From positions 6,476,083-6,540,082 of the forward strand of contig JAJEKV010000073.1 of NCBI GenBank assembly GCA_021234155.1: 64,000 nt of DNA, given 5' to 3'. The translations under genes were made by a program, and so were the position numbers. This DNA is from Isoetes taiwanensis (taxonomy: Eukaryota > Streptophyta > Lycopodiopsida > Isoetales > Isoetaceae). Shown in pieces: positions 1 to 11,999 of the stretch; positions within the stretch are counted from its first letter, which is position 1; the number at the start of each line of letters is the position of its first letter. The notes beneath the pieces were generated by a model, which was not told where the DNA came from, made no database searches, and worked only from the letters and a program-made list of their open reading frames with translations.

Positions 1-540
1 TGTGGGAGTGTTAACAAGGTTTATGCAGCGCCTAAAATGGTCTCATAATTGGCGAGCAGCTAAGAAGGTCCTTAATTATCTTCAAGGGACTGCGAACCAA
101 GGCATATTCACTATATGAGTAATTTTTCCTCAATTGCTGCTTTTTGCAGATTCAGATTGGCGCCACTAGTGATGTTGAGTCTCGAGATCTTTTACTGGGT
201 TTGTTCTCATTTTTGCTGGTAATCCTGTTACATGGAGTTCTCTAAAGCGTGATACTTTGTAGTATTAGTAATACGGAAGCCTAACTTAAAGCTGCCATGG
301 TTACTGCAGTTCCAAGAAATGATGTGATTGGTTCATTTATATGAAGATCTTGGCATCAAGAACACACCAGCTTATCTTTACCAGGATAATGAGGGAGCTA
401 TTTGTCATGCCAAAGATTCCAAGTGGCACACAAAAAACACTTGGATATCAAAAGTCTGCTTTGTTCGAGAAGTTCTTGACAATGGCTCTATTTCTTCTTC
501 ACTGCTCTCTCAAGCATCGCATTTGCCTTCACTCTAAATC
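1..540 (+). mobile_element. Ty1/copia pol remnant (RNase H end)
   Basis: Frame pieces match the end of copia reverse transcriptase and RNase H. Seen in order: a GVLTRFM / AAKKVLNYLQGT stretch from nt 2, a FADSDW-like first catalytic segment near 148, a TGFVFIFAGNPVTWSS piece near 197, and YQDNEGAICHAKDSKWHTK near 379, which corresponds to the DN..A..L..N...H.R.KH part of RNase H. Several stops and frame changes interrupt it, so it is non-functional. It enters from the left window edge; the LTR is not identified. The same protein section is intact in the young element at 14.2-15.0 kb, which supports the assignment. Confidence 0.85.
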
Positions 541-545
541 CCTTT

Positions 546-3500
546 AGGGTAACGGCATTTGATATGAAGTAACTTTACATGTTCTTCTTTGGTGTATATT
601 ACTCTAGTAAGTAATATCGAGGGTGTTAGATTTATGTTGGTATTAGTGATGACGCTACACTGCTGGACTCGTCAGCTGGCGATAATGGACGAGCGCCTAA
701 CGCGCCACCTCGCCGCGCCACCGTCCCATCCGCTTTCAGCTAGGGCATATTGAATATATGCCAACGCATATTTAATTTGCCCCATGCGGACACCACAGGC
801 CGCCACGTCAGCATACATGTGCTTAACTCGTAATGGGAATCTCCTCTGCCCACGTCACCCCACCCCGCACTTAAATGCAAAGCATGCAGCACTCTCGTGT
901 GACGACCCAGGTTCTCGTTTCCCAACAACAGGTTTTGCAGTAAGAATCAGAAAACAATTCGTTTGACATTATGGAAATGCCAACCAAATGTCATCTTGTC
1001 ATCTTACGAGGCAAAAACACTTGGCTCTCTCAGCTGTTACAAACTCTTCATGGATGTGTGTGCAAACTAGGTTGTTGGAGCTCCTACATCGTAATAAAAA
1101 AACAATAGGTGGTGCATGCCTATATCAAAGATGCATTAATTGGCGATGGTCATATTTTAAAACTGGTATGAGAAAAATATGATGGGGGTTCCAAAAATTT
1201 TCTTGCTAGAAAAGCATCCATATTTGGACATGGTTATAGTGTTGGTTCTTAAGCGGGGCCGGGCCATAAATTTTAAACATGACTTTTTCTTTTGTCTATT
1301 ACAGAACATCGATGGTTTGCACCTGCGCTCTGGTGTACCAAGAGAGCAGCTTGCTGAATTGCATGGCAACAGTTTTTATGGGAAACATGTTCTTCATGTG
1401 GGAAAGAGTGTGTTGCATCTTTGGAACTTCCATCGCTTTTCTCTTTTTGTAGTGACAAAATTCGTTCCACCCTGGCGCAGATAGACATTTACCAATGATT
1501 TATGCAGAATGAACAATATGTGGTTTTACTTTGGTCTGAATATGATATGTATGATTACAAGCTCATCTCATGGCATTGAACTACCGAAGGTATCTGGGAT
1601 TTTGAGATGTTCTATAGGTATAAAATATGTACAGGATTCACATCCATGTTCTGCCCCTGTGTGGAGGGAAACTTCAAGATACAATAGTTGATTGGGAGGT
1701 AAGGTCAATACCATTTTGTAGAGGTATAATAAAATATTGCTTTCATTGACTTGGGTAAAGGAATGAGAGAAAAAAGATAGTACTTTTGAACAAATGTGCA
1801 GTTGTTAATAACTATGAGTGTCTTATCTAACTTTTTGGCAATTTTGTTGGCTTAAAGGGCACATAGAGATGAAAGGAAACAAGACAAAGAGGAGCATCCA
1901 GTAATTCACATAAAGCACACATACTGAAATAACCTTTGTGTGCCCATACCCATGCCATCAAGATTATGGTTACCACATGGCCTAAAAAGGGTGCAGAGTG
2001 TAATTTTTAACCTTTAGTAATTCTAAAATGATATAATTTCTCAAAACAAACTGTAATGAACAATTATTTTCTTCCTGCAGCTTCATTTGAATTGAGAAAT
2101 TTATATAGGAACAAAAGGTTTATAAAACCTTACAAATAGCGTTTTATATGTTGGGATAACTTTACTAACATGCCAACTGGAAAGATAGCTTTGGCTTTGT
2201 TAATTCCCCATTATTATCGATGTAAAGTTTATACTCTGGTTTGATAAAATTCAACCTCGCCGGTTTCCAAACCCAACCAGTCCTACAAACCAATCCAACC
2301 AAAACCTCAACCAACCGCCGCCCTGCTCACCCCGAACAACCAACTCAAAGTCACCGGCATTTGAAAATCACCCGTCTGCCTACTCTGCCAGCTGCCAGGC
2401 ACCCGCCATCCTCCGGTTCCTCAGCCTAACTCACCCACAGCTGTTATGGAAACGTGACCCAACCGCCCCACGACAATGGGTATGTTACAAAATAAATAGG
2501 CAGCAGGTGTATACATGCACACATATATGTACATGTATGTACATGTCACACATATAGATTCCATATTCTACACTCTCCCTGAAACTATTAGTGTGAGACT
2601 ATATTCTGTACATTCTGTACACAGCTCAAGCATCATTGTTTAATTTCTAAACTGCTTTTACACTCATGCATTTTATAGATCCTTTTAGCTTTACAACCCT
2701 TTTGATTTATGCTCAATCCTCTAACACTATGTACAAAGCTTCAAACATGTACAGAGTATACACATTTCCAAACCTGTGCACGACAGAATCTTTATTTATA
2801 CATTATGTACAAATCCCTTCTTGAGATCAAGATCTCACCCATGATTATTTTCAACCCAGTTCAAGAATATCTGCCTTATGATGTTCCTATGAAGCAAAAA
2901 TCAGATGCCATCATGCAAAAAAGAACATTTCTAACTCTCTCTCCCTGAGATTAAATCTCAAGATTAGATAGCAGCAGATAGGAAGCTAATCTCTTCCATT
3001 GCCAGTTAGCTAAACCCTGTAAAGTAAAAATTGCACCACTCCAACCTGTAGCCCGCAACCTTTATCCTGGCTCTATGCAAATTGAAGTCTCAAACATGAC
3101 ATTTGCTACTACTGCTTGACAACTTCTGGAAGTCGAACTGATTTGAATGCTGGAAATAATTCCTGAAGTCCTTGCTGATATATACCTAATCTGAAACCCA
3201 GCTGCCTTTAGAAACTGCTGTCCCAATAAGTGAACACATTCTTCACACAACTGTGGTACATCTGGTATATATAACCTTTTCGCTGCACATTATGCATCCA
3301 TGAGTGTCACTCAAAGCATTCAAACAAGTGAATATGGGCAGAAGTTTTGTCTGCAGTTTAACTTTCAAAGCACACCGCCACTATGATTAGAAGCTTGAAT
3401 ATCTTTCCTTGGCATAATTATCTGTAAAACTATGCAATAATCTTGGTTTTAACCAAACTGCTCGCACCATTAAGACTAAGATCCTGGAGTCTGCCCATCA

Positions 3501-4365
3501 TTCTAGCATAAGGAACCCACAGCACAAGGGTGTCCCTGATGTCCAAAATGATCTATCGAAATGGTGACACAAGCTTGAATCAGAAAGGCTAGACGATCAT
3601 CCACAGCAGAAGTCTACCTTATCGCCCACCACAGTTGATAATCTTATTACACAATCGAACATAAATGTGTGCACTGTGAAACACCAGCACCAGTGGGGAA
3701 AAATTATGCAGGACTAAAAGAAAACATAAAGGAGGACAAACAATCTGCTGGCTACTGCATGCCAACCCCAGTTAGAATCGAACACAAAAAGACCAAATCT
3801 ACACAAGATTGACCTCTGCCACTCTTTCGCTCTTGGTCAACAAGAAATACGTGGTTTCAAATATTGACGACTTCCTTTCCACAACATAAGTTGATGCAAT
3901 GAATGCCTCTTTCTAAAATTAGCTGTTACCTCCTTTTTGGAAGGGTGAAAAATGTAGCTCCTAGTTTCGAAGACACACAAGCCGCAGACAACCCTGCCCT
4001 TAGAAGAGCCCGCCTTATTCACAGCCACGAATATGGATTTATGGGCCCAGAACTAAACACCATATTCAATCCAATCCAGCCCAGACCTCCAATTCTATTC
4101 CCTGTTATATGTTCTATTACAGATCCATCAATTAGCTGCATTACTAGAATATCTGTCACCGTGGATTCTTCACTCCTGTGCTACTCCTGGCTTCCTGAGA
4201 TTACCAGTGTATCAGCAACTAGATCCAGATTGTCGATCAACTAGCTGATTGCAGACCTCCTGCCTATTGAGTTACTGCACCTGATTCCTCGGCAAGGTTC
4301 TTCATTGTCTGCACATATCCCAAAGCCTAAGATCAACCACCCAATCTGCCTGTTAAGGTGGGGAG
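546..4365. other. Unassigned stretch, no supported gene
   Basis: No coding frame has family features. Two ACGT-core boxes (CCACGTCA at 803-810, CACGTCAC at 851-858) lie in a GC-richer stretch (640-930), which could be an old promoter, but I see no supported gene after it. A 2490-2570 stretch is rich in TACATG/CACATA words. At 4355-4374 a purine run (AAGGTGGGGAG) is followed by TGTTGG, which resembles a polypurine tract plus LTR start, but no LTR partner was found. Confidence 0.4.
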
Positions 4366-4379
4366 TGTTGGAGAATGGT

Positions 4380-4910
4380 AACAGCACACATGAAGAATAA
4401 CTCAGAAGAAGAGTGCCCGGCCCATGTAGAGCACTTGGGCCGCAAGCAAGAAGTCCTGGATCGATCCCCAGTCTATCCACCAATTATGTTGGAGGATGTT
4501 TAATCATGGTGATAGTCCCCAATGACAAGGGATAGTGGTGCATTGTGGGAAGAAGGCTAGAAGGAATCAGTGTGCCCCCATGACTCAGAGGAAGGGTTTT
4601 GAGTGCCCATGGGCGAATAGCTCAGTGGTAGAGCACTTGGTAGAGCACTTGGTTTGCACGCAAAAGTTCCTAGATTTGGTACCAGCCTGTCCACCCAATC
4701 ATGTTGTAAGCATCTCATTTCTCAACAATTATGAAGGCCAGATTTGTTCTAACAATTATGAAGGTCAGATTAGTCCACTTTGTCAACCCTGATAGAATTT
4801 TGGGCAAACATCTTCTACACCGCCAGTTTCTCAATCTAAGCAAGAGGTCATGATGTGATCCCCAGCCTGCCCCACCCAATCATGTTGTTGTGTAGGTGGC
4901 TCCTTTCAGC
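4380..4910 (+). repeat. tRNA-Ala-derived SINE-like repeat cluster
   Basis: Three related units lie in tandem. Unit 1 (about 4400-4496) has a B-box-like GGATCGATCCCC at 4458-4469. Unit 2 (about 4580-4706) has a perfect pol III A box TAGCTCAGTGG at 4618-4628 and a TGC anticodon-like position at 4655-4657, as in tRNA-Ala. Its B box (around 4672-4683) is degenerate. Unit 3 (about 4835-4890) keeps only the 3' part. Units 2 and 3 end with a CACCCAATCATGTTG-like tail; unit 1 has a close variant. In unit 2 a 12-nt segment, GTAGAGCACTTG, is duplicated, which would break the D arm and anticodon stem of a real tRNA. I read this as tRNA-derived SINE copies, not as a functional tRNA. Confidence 0.6.
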
Positions 4911-5730
4911 CCCAAATCAACCCATCAATTTACAAATTCATTTAGCTTAATGCAAACATGCCAGTCTAGAGTCTCATTCCATCAGCTCAAGATTGGGGAG
5001 GTCTCAATGAACGCTCTGAGCAGAAAGGGAAAACATATGCAGTCTTTTAAATAGAGAACAAGGCAGACGTTAATTTGTGAAAAGACAAAATGTCTTAATC
5101 TTTTGATCATAGCCCCAAGCTGCCTTCCTACAGATGTCAATACAAGCTTTCTATTAGAGGCAGATATCATTGTCTTTTTAGAGACCCCACATCTCTACAC
5201 AGCTGGTAGAATATTACGTATCAGAAATGTGTGTGTCTCAATTTTTGTGTATGAGCTTATCTCTAGACAGGAGAAATATTCTCAAACAAAAAAGAACCCA
5301 ACGGGCTTGAAGCAAAACAGAAATAACTAATTTCTTCTCACAAAGGATGATAAGATGATAGTGGACTCATCACAAAAGAGGAAGTATCCTGACCCTAAAG
5401 GGGTGACTTTTGCACTGTCTAAGAAGATAAAAAGATCAGCAGCCGTGAAACATAAAAAGTCTTTCCAGAAGAGGCCAAGCATCAAGCATCAAAGCAAGCC
5501 AAGAAGGGGTATTATGAATTACTTTTGCACCAATCACAGGGAACGAATGGACTATCTCCATCAATCCCCTACCTGAGCAGATTTTTTAGATTTTTAATTG
5601 TTAAACTCAATATTTTTGTTTCTATACTTTTAGATAACAGGAGGGTTTTCCTCCTGGAGGTCTTGAACACTGTTTGTGTTAGGAGTTCCATAGGACCTTC
5701 GGCTCTTTACGTAGGTCTTACGCATCAATT
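4911..5730. other. Unassigned stretch with a Lys-rich frame
   Basis: No recognisable family. A plus-strand frame at 5355-5576 encodes a short, very basic peptide (KKIKRSAAVKHKK-type). It might be an exon remnant, but nothing around it supports a gene. At 5640-5660 a small hairpin (GGAGG...CCTCC) precedes the pyrimidine tract. Confidence 0.3.
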
Positions 5731-6069
5731 CTTTTCCCTTCCTTCCTTCCTTCCTTCCCTTCCCTTCCTCCCTCCCCCCTCCCTCCCTCCCTCCCCCTCC
5801 CCCCTTCCCCTTTTCCTTCTTTCCTTCCTCTTCCTTCCTTCCTTCCCTTCCTTCCGCTCCTTCCCTTCCTTCCTTCCTTCCCTCTTCCTTCCTTCCCTTC
5901 CCTTTCCTTCCTCCCTTCCCTCCCTCCCTTCCTCCCTCCCTCCCTCCCTCCCTCCCTCCCTCCCTCCCTTCCTTCCTTCCTTCCTTTCCCTCCCTTTCGC
6001 TCCTTTCTGCTCCTTCGCTCTTTTTTCTTTCTTTTTCTTTTCTTTTCTTTTCTTTTCTTTTCTCTCTCC
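5731..6069. repeat. Polypyrimidine tract (CCTT/CCCT/CTTTT)n
   Basis: About 340 bp of nearly pure C/T on the plus strand, moving from CCTT units through CCCT to CTTTT units. Long frames here on both strands (Ser/Pro/Leu-rich on plus, Lys/Arg/Glu/Gly-rich on minus) are translated simple repeat, not genes. Confidence 0.95.
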
Positions 6070-7660
6070 AAAATTTTTGGGATCTGCTTATTTGTTTTCC
6101 TGATCATCTTCTAAGTTAGTATAATGTTTGAATGCAGGGCGCTTTGCCGCCAGCAGAACTTCTCGAGCTGCTGAAAAGCATTGTAAAATGCAGATCTAGT
6201 AGTCTGCCTTAAACAAGGTATGTTCTCATGTAGAAATTTGCCGTCCTGCCTCATATCATGTGTTTCCACGGATCGAGGTTACTTTTCTGCTTTTTTCCCG
6301 CTTCTTATCCTTTGTTTGGCATCTGCCTTTCTTGTCAGCAAGAAATGTTAAAAACTCAATAACCATATTGAAGTGGAAAAGTGTTGTTTCTACATCTTCC
6401 TTTTAGGGCAGTTAGAAACAAGGCAGAGGCATGTGCTAGCCCCATTTGCCTTTCTAAAGTTTCTGCATTTCCCAGTTGTGTTAAATACCTAGTAAAGTTT
6501 CTCATTTTTTAAAGCTTGATTCTTAATTACTTGTTTAAGCTCAGTCATATAAGTTTCTGGCAGTTTGCAGATTACTCCAGCTTGTAATTTACCTCTGAAA
6601 ACAGTCCGTGGGGGTGGAAAGTTGGTTATAGTGAACCTGCAGGTTAGATTTGCATATTCCTTCACAAGAAACATTTGCATGTGCCTTCTCAGAAAACTTG
6701 TCACAAATCGTTATTTCTTGTTTTGTAACCCAGTAATGTTGTCTTTGTATGCTTAAGCTTAGTCATCTTCCTGTGGCTCAGTGACTTGTCCTTTGGCAAA
6801 GGCAGAGAGGATGGCTGTCCAGCCCATTTGAGAGGCAGCCATTTTACTTTATTAGATCTTTGAAAAATCTTTTAGTAGTGGAAGAGCTTGATTGTTATCC
6901 TTGATCCTGATCTGCAGTCTCCGCTAGTCAACATCCCTTTTGTTTTCTGGATACTGTTTGAGAATGACGACATCAACTTTAAGAGCATTGTTGATGAAGC
7001 TAGCTTGCCGGGAACTTTGGGAGTTCTAGAACTCAAGTTTAGGAGCTTGTTGTGAAGCGTGCTAGAAAACTTTGAGAGTTTCTAGAACTTGCTTGCTCCA
7101 TAATTGAGACCTGCAACCTGCATAGTTGAGAACCCATTTTGGTGAGAAGGTATATGGGTCTGGCAGGGAACCTTTTTTTTCTGTACCTTTTGGCTATTAC
7201 CTGATAAGATAGATCCACTAGAAAAGCAGAAACAGGCAGATTCAAACAAATTTTTCTTATTATCCGCTTCATTCATAGCCCCCATATGGGTGGAGCTAAA
7301 TGTTGATAGTGTCTATGAGTTCAATATGTATTGAAAGAATAGAGAAAGACAGCTAGAATGAAGCAAGAGCTCGCTAAGAATCCAAGAAGAAGTAAAGTAA
7401 AGGTAGGTAATTATGGCGTTTATAGGTACATGCCATGTTAGCATAACAGGTGGCATGGTATGCTGAGCCATCATAACAAGAAGATATTGTTAATATCTGG
7501 CATTCCCTCTGATGGCCAGCATAGATTGCTGCCTGAAATGATACGGAACTAGCTTAAATGAATCTAAACATTAAGGAACACCTGCTGTAACTAATGTAAA
7601 GTGATTTAAATCTTTGTTTGCAGCATGTAAAAATTCTTGAGTCTATCCATAGTGTGAACT
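6070..7660. other. Unassigned AT-rich stretch
   Basis: No supported coding frame or element ends. Around 6988-7090 two similar short segments (GCTAG...AACTTTG.GAGTT..TAGAACT) occur about 65 bp apart, a small local duplication. Confidence 0.35.
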
Positions 7661-7950
7661 TGCCTTAAACGTCTCAAGTCTCCACCACATCTGATGAATC
7701 TGAACAGAAAGCGCATGAAGGTTGCTGAGAAATTGTTTGGGCAAAAGTGGACTTCTAACACTTAAGTTCTTCATATAAGAAAGCAATTTTATCCATAATG
7801 TTTTAAACGTAAGTGCCTTAAAGGTATCAAGTCTTCAGCACATCTGATGAATTTGAACAGTAAGGCATGAAGATTGCTGGGAAATATGTTGTTTGGGCAA
7901 AAGTGGACTTTTAATGCTGAAGTTCTTCATACAAGCAAGCAATTGTATTA
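7661..7950. repeat. 153-bp imperfect tandem duplication
   Basis: The segment 7661-7796 recurs at 7814-7950 with period 153. Shared landmarks are TGCCTTAAA, CACATCTGATGAAT.TGAACAG, TTTGGGCAAAAGTGGACTT and AGTTCTTCATA.AAG.AAGCAATT. The copies differ by scattered substitutions and short indels, so the duplication is not recent. No frame runs through it. Confidence 0.8.
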
Positions 7951-8609
7951 GTTGGTTGCAAAGTATTTAGCGGCAATCAATATTCTGCAGTTTGGAAAGC
8001 AAAGGAACAATTTATCAATGGCCTGTAGCAACTAAAGAACATCACTTTTTATCATCTACATCCTTCTAGCTTTGAAAGCAGCACTCAAACTATGCTCTCT
8101 TTATGCTGCAAACGTAGATTTTCTGGAGATCAAGGGGATGCTAATTTAGGAGGAGTTTCACATTTAAGTCTTTTCAGGAGTAAAGCTGCTGTTTTACCAG
8201 GTGAAAAGGCTTTGGTTACAGATGATAAGGTAAAGATTACCAGAAATCGAATAAAAATGGTAGAATGCTATTAGCCATAAGTTGGGATATATGCAATGGA
8301 TTGTATTGCAAGGGATTCCGTCCTAAGAAGAATAAAGAAGCCAAGAAAAAGCACATCTGATGACTGATTAAAACCTGAAAAATTGAGCTTGGCAGCTTAG
8401 ATTGCAATCATAGATTGTGATGTAGAGTCTCTTTGCATGGCGGGCATTCCATAGAGGCATTGGATCCTTGATTTCAAGGCCACAAATTACACATTTGGGG
8501 ATTCTACTATCCTCCAACATGAGGTGTTAGGGAATGATTTTTCTTATCCAATTTAAGACACAGGCTTTGCAACTTGGATCTAGGGATGACAAATCAAAAA
8601 AGAAATAAG

Positions 8610-9940
8610 AGTTATTTACGTTGGATGTAGCAAAATTGTCATTGATGGATCCACATCCTAAGGATGGGCCGCCAGTAGCACAAGAATCAGGATATGCAGA
8701 TTGCAAGATGGGCTCTGTGGTCTGGAACAAGTTACAGAAAAAGAATCATGTACTGGTCCAACATAACAGCTCTAAAGAGCTATGGCATAACAGGTTAGTG
8801 CATTTCCATTTAAAATACATCCGTATATTGAGAGGGAAAAAATTTGGTGCAAGATTTGCCTAATCTAAAAGATGATCTTCATTGCAATGCTTGTTCTTTT
8901 GGGAAATAGTCTGCTGAATGCAGGGCCTCTAAAGCATTTGACAACTGGAGACCTTTCGAAAGTTTCACCAAAGCCCATTAGGACTGTCAATGGTTAAATT
9001 GTTTCAGGACTTTTCAATTGTTTCAGGTGCCTCAGAATAAAGTAGCAGAAGACAGGGTTTTACACAACCGGGGTGACTGTTTATGCAGTCTACCAAAATA
9101 GATTAGGACTGAGGCTGTTAGAACATCATGAGCAGGTCTCTCACTAAGGCTGTTGCAGATATGATGCCTTATAAAGGCCTATATGGTGAAGCCCTGATTT
9201 ATCACATTTAAGGACGTTTAGATATTTGCCTATGCCACTTTTATCCTTTGAAGGAGGGAGAAGTTGGGTAAAATGCATGTTAGATCTGTTTTGTGGGCTA
9301 TCCACGCCAGCATGATGGCTCTATTCTTTCCTGTTAAATTCTCAGCAGGTCTATTCACCTTGTTGAACATCTCCAAGGTACAAATTGTGCCTTGGGTTGG
9401 GGAATCAAATTGTACCTTGGTATATAGAAAATGCTTCCTTGTTTGACCAGGATTAGTCAATAGAAAACTAACAGTTAAGGCACCATTTTCTTGGTATTTC
9501 CAATAAAGTGACAAGAGATGCAGGAGCATCAAGACATCTTGGAAGTATAGTTTGAAGACTCAAGTGGGAAATTTCAGCCATTTGCTGCATAAGAATCTGA
9601 GGTAGGATCCTTTTAAATCTGATTACCCCTCAGTCATCAAGTGTTAGATAAAGCTCTGCTCAAAGTTTAGCTGCACCTCAACCAGAGTTAAGGAGGTCAG
9701 CGTGATTAGAAAACATGCAAAAGTTCCAAGTGACAATCAGAGTACTACTTAGTTAGTCTTGATATCAGAATCAAGCACCTTGACACACTTCCAGGGAATG
9801 GTTTCTGGCTCACAATTGGCTTTGTCCTAACAGAATCAGCTCGCAGATACGTTTGCCAAAATGTTGGCTAGTACCGAACTCACTAGGTTCAAAGAGCAGC
9901 TACAGAAGGTCAAATTCCAGCTTAAGGGAGACAAACAAAT
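8610..9940 (+). mobile_element. Old Ty1/copia remnant (GAG-pre-integrase to RNase H tail)
   Basis: Three collinear copia pieces are readable. At about 8620-8905, KELWHNRLVHFHLKYIRIL followed after a frame change by LPNL...CNACSFGK matches the GAG-pre-integrase zinc segment (LWH.RLGH ... C..C). At about 9165-9290, MPYKGLYGEALIYHI corresponds to the TPYE.LYG..P..SHLR region after the integrase core. At about 9838-9940, QLADTFAKMLASTELTRFKEQL matches the QLADIFTK tail of RNase H. Large parts are missing and stops are frequent. The younger copia element inserted just downstream. Confidence 0.75.
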
Positions 9941-10051
9941 AATAAAGCTGTCAGTTTTAAGCCCATATACGTTTGAGGGAAAGTGTTGGGACAATGCGCA
10001 TAAATTTCCACCCATGTCGACAATGCAAAGTTAAAGCGAATGTATCACATC

Positions 10052-10056
10052 ACATG
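10052..10056. repeat. Target site duplication ACATG (left)
   Basis: ACATG directly precedes the 5' LTR and recurs exactly at 15241-15245 after the 3' LTR. Five-bp duplications are standard for copia integrase. Confidence 0.95.
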
Positions 10057-10278
10057 TGTTAGCATGTTAATTAATAGTGCAAATGTATCATGTAATGTAT
10101 TGTACATAGTATAAAAAGTAGTCTATGTAGGAGTTGACGCGGTGGCATTTAGGATGGATAAACTTTCCATTTTTGGCCCTGCAGAAAGGTTTTTGGTATT
10201 TGGACGTCCTTTGAATAATATAACTTTTGGTCGGTGCTGTCATCTGCGCTCTTCTCTTCTCCCTCCACTAAACTAACA
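10057..10278 (+). repeat. 5' LTR of the copia element
   Basis: Begins TGTTAGCATG and ends ACTAACA. It aligns over its whole length with 15022-15240. By eye I count about three substitutions and several single-base indels between the two, concentrated in short homopolymers and the CT-rich 3' end. Confidence 0.95.
10110..10117 (+). promoter_or_regulatory. TATA box of the 5' LTR
   Basis: TATAAAAA lies 53 bp inside the LTR and is preserved at 15074-15081 in the 3' LTR. It is the likely core promoter for the element's RNA. Confidence 0.65.
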
Positions 10279-10280
10279 AG

Positions 10281-10292
10281 TGGTATCAGAGC
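10281..10292 (+). promoter_or_regulatory. Primer binding site, initiator tRNA-Met
   Basis: TGGTATCAGAGC, two bases after the LTR end. It is complementary to the 3' end of plant initiator tRNA-Met, the usual copia primer. Confidence 0.93.
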
Positions 10293-10564
10293 ACATATGA
10301 TCCCTGGGCCTCTGCTGGACATCAGCAAGCAAATTCGTCACAATAAATTGGTGGAATTAGACGCTTCCAAAAAGTCTATTACCCAGCCTTTTTTTGGTTT
10401 TGTACAAGGCCAAATTTGTTCCTCCTTGTTTGGCCTGCCCTTTTTGGCTCCGCCTTTGGTATCAATTAGAGAATCGTCCAATTTGTTGACGTCCTTTCAA
10501 ACTTATCCACTAAGTACACGTCTGTGGCAAATCCAGAATTTGGTGACAGAACAGGTTGTGGATC

Positions 10565-11450
10565 ATGGAGAATTCACTGGAGAAAATACTTTCTCAAGAC
10601 AGATATATTCTTAATGGCAAGAATTATAATTTTGGAAGAATTTGATGGAGCCAGTGCTTGAGGTAAAAGGTCTATGGGAATATGTGAGTGGTGAACACCC
10701 AAGGCCAGAATCAGAGACCCTTACAGTGACATTGAGGAAGCTTATAATCCCCTTTTGACGAGGGTCCATTCAGAAGGCGAGGTGGAAAGGCACCTGAAGC
10801 ATCGAAAGAGAGAAGTGATGAACAGAAAGAATGGGATCAAAAGGATCGCTTGGCACTTGCCTTTCTCAAAATCTATTGTACTGATGAAGTCAGACAACAT
10901 GTTATTGATGAGAAAACATCTTGATCAGCTTGGGAGAAATGGAATTTATATGAAACAATAAATGTATCAAGGAGGTAATACTTGAGAAACAAGTTAAATT
11001 CTCTGAAATTAAGTGATTTTGAAAGTGTCACGAAGTTCCTGGCTGAACTTGAAGGCATAAAAAGTCAGCTCACGGCCATTGGAGATCCACCAATAGAGAA
11101 GAAGTTATTGCATGCTCTTTACATGAGTGCACAGAAATATGATGTGTTTCTTGATTCCTACAAAACTAGGCCAGATGCATATGCATTATCTTTGTAGAGG
11201 TTTTCTTTGGATTGTTATAAAAGGAGTGGGATTCTAAGGCTCAAGAACAGGAAGAAGTGTTGTTTGCAAGAAATTAGCAGCAATTTAGAGGTCGGGTAGA
11301 AGAGGAAACCAAAACTTTGGATCCCGTGAGAAATTACAGAAATTATAATTATAACAATGAAGCTTCTTCCTCATCAAATTATCAGCAACAACGAGGTAGA
11401 GGTCGAGGAGGTTATGTTAACGCCCATGGAATGGTGATGATCAAACCGTA
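10565..11450 (+). pseudogene. copia gag, frameshifted
   Basis: The polyprotein start is an ATG at 10565 (MENSLEKILSQDRYILNG), with a stop soon after. The gag core continues in other frames: an RVHSEGEVERHL piece near 10764, then LNSLKLSDFESVTKFLAEL and KSQLTAIGDP at about 10990-11090. This is the UBN2-type copia gag fold as judged from its wording. After 11380 comes an Arg/Gly-rich segment. No CCHC knuckle is readable, so either it was lost or the RG-rich tail serves for nucleic acid binding (inference). At least three frame changes make it inactive. Confidence 0.75.
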
Positions 11451-11527
11451 AGGAATATGTCCTCTACCTCTAGCAATTCAGGAAACCAATGGTCCAGTCA
11501 AAGAAACCAAGGAAATCAAGGAAATGA

Positions 11528-11899
11528 TTGGTATTACCAGCGGGAAGAGCGCTGCGTGGTGGAAGAAGAGGCCGAGGTCGAGGAAGACGAGGACGAGGAA
11601 ATTATTCCGACCAAGGTAATTTTGCCCAAACAGGAATTGAACATGATGGCAGCAATGGAGTCTATGATGTTTATTGTGATAATGAAGAGTATGCGGATTC
11701 ATGTTGTCTTCTACTTGATTTCAATGATTTAGAATGTGAAACCAATGTGGTTGATCAGACAAATAGTGCAGAAATGAATGATAAGTCCTTCATTCTTGAT
11801 AGTGGCACTACTCGTCACATGAGTGGAAATCCGAATATTGTGAATAACAGACAGCCTGCCCGTGGACAAAACATTCTTTGGGAAATGAAACCACGCTGA
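11528..11899 (+). pseudogene. copia RG-rich linker and aspartic protease
   Basis: The frame begins with an RG-rich stretch (GGRRGRGRGRRGRG) and then reads acidic sequence into the protease active site DSGTTRHM at 11798-11821, preceded by hydrophobic FIL as expected. Past 11890 the frame breaks; a LKVEGVGDVKLSMPNG piece, then EVLYVPHLKKNLLSV, continues the protease in another frame. The protease cleaves Gag-Pol. Here the frame change probably inactivates it. Confidence 0.8.
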
Positions 11900-11999
11900 A
11901 AGTTGAAGGAGTAGGAGATGTAAAACTCTCAATGCCAAATGGAGAATTGAGAAAGGTACCAGAGGTACTCTATGTCCCACACTTGAAGAAAAATTTGTT

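Noticed and set aside
4355-4374. Polypurine tract plus LTR start
   Set aside because: Sequence fits, but no partner LTR or pol remnant was found upstream on the plus strand.
4611-4692. Functional tRNA-Ala gene
   Set aside because: The 12-bp duplication and degenerate B box would prevent a normal cloverleaf; related damaged units on both sides indicate a SINE-like repeat.
5525-6107. 192- and 129-codon frames in the polypyrimidine tract
   Set aside because: Low-complexity translation of CCTT/GGAA repeats on both strands.
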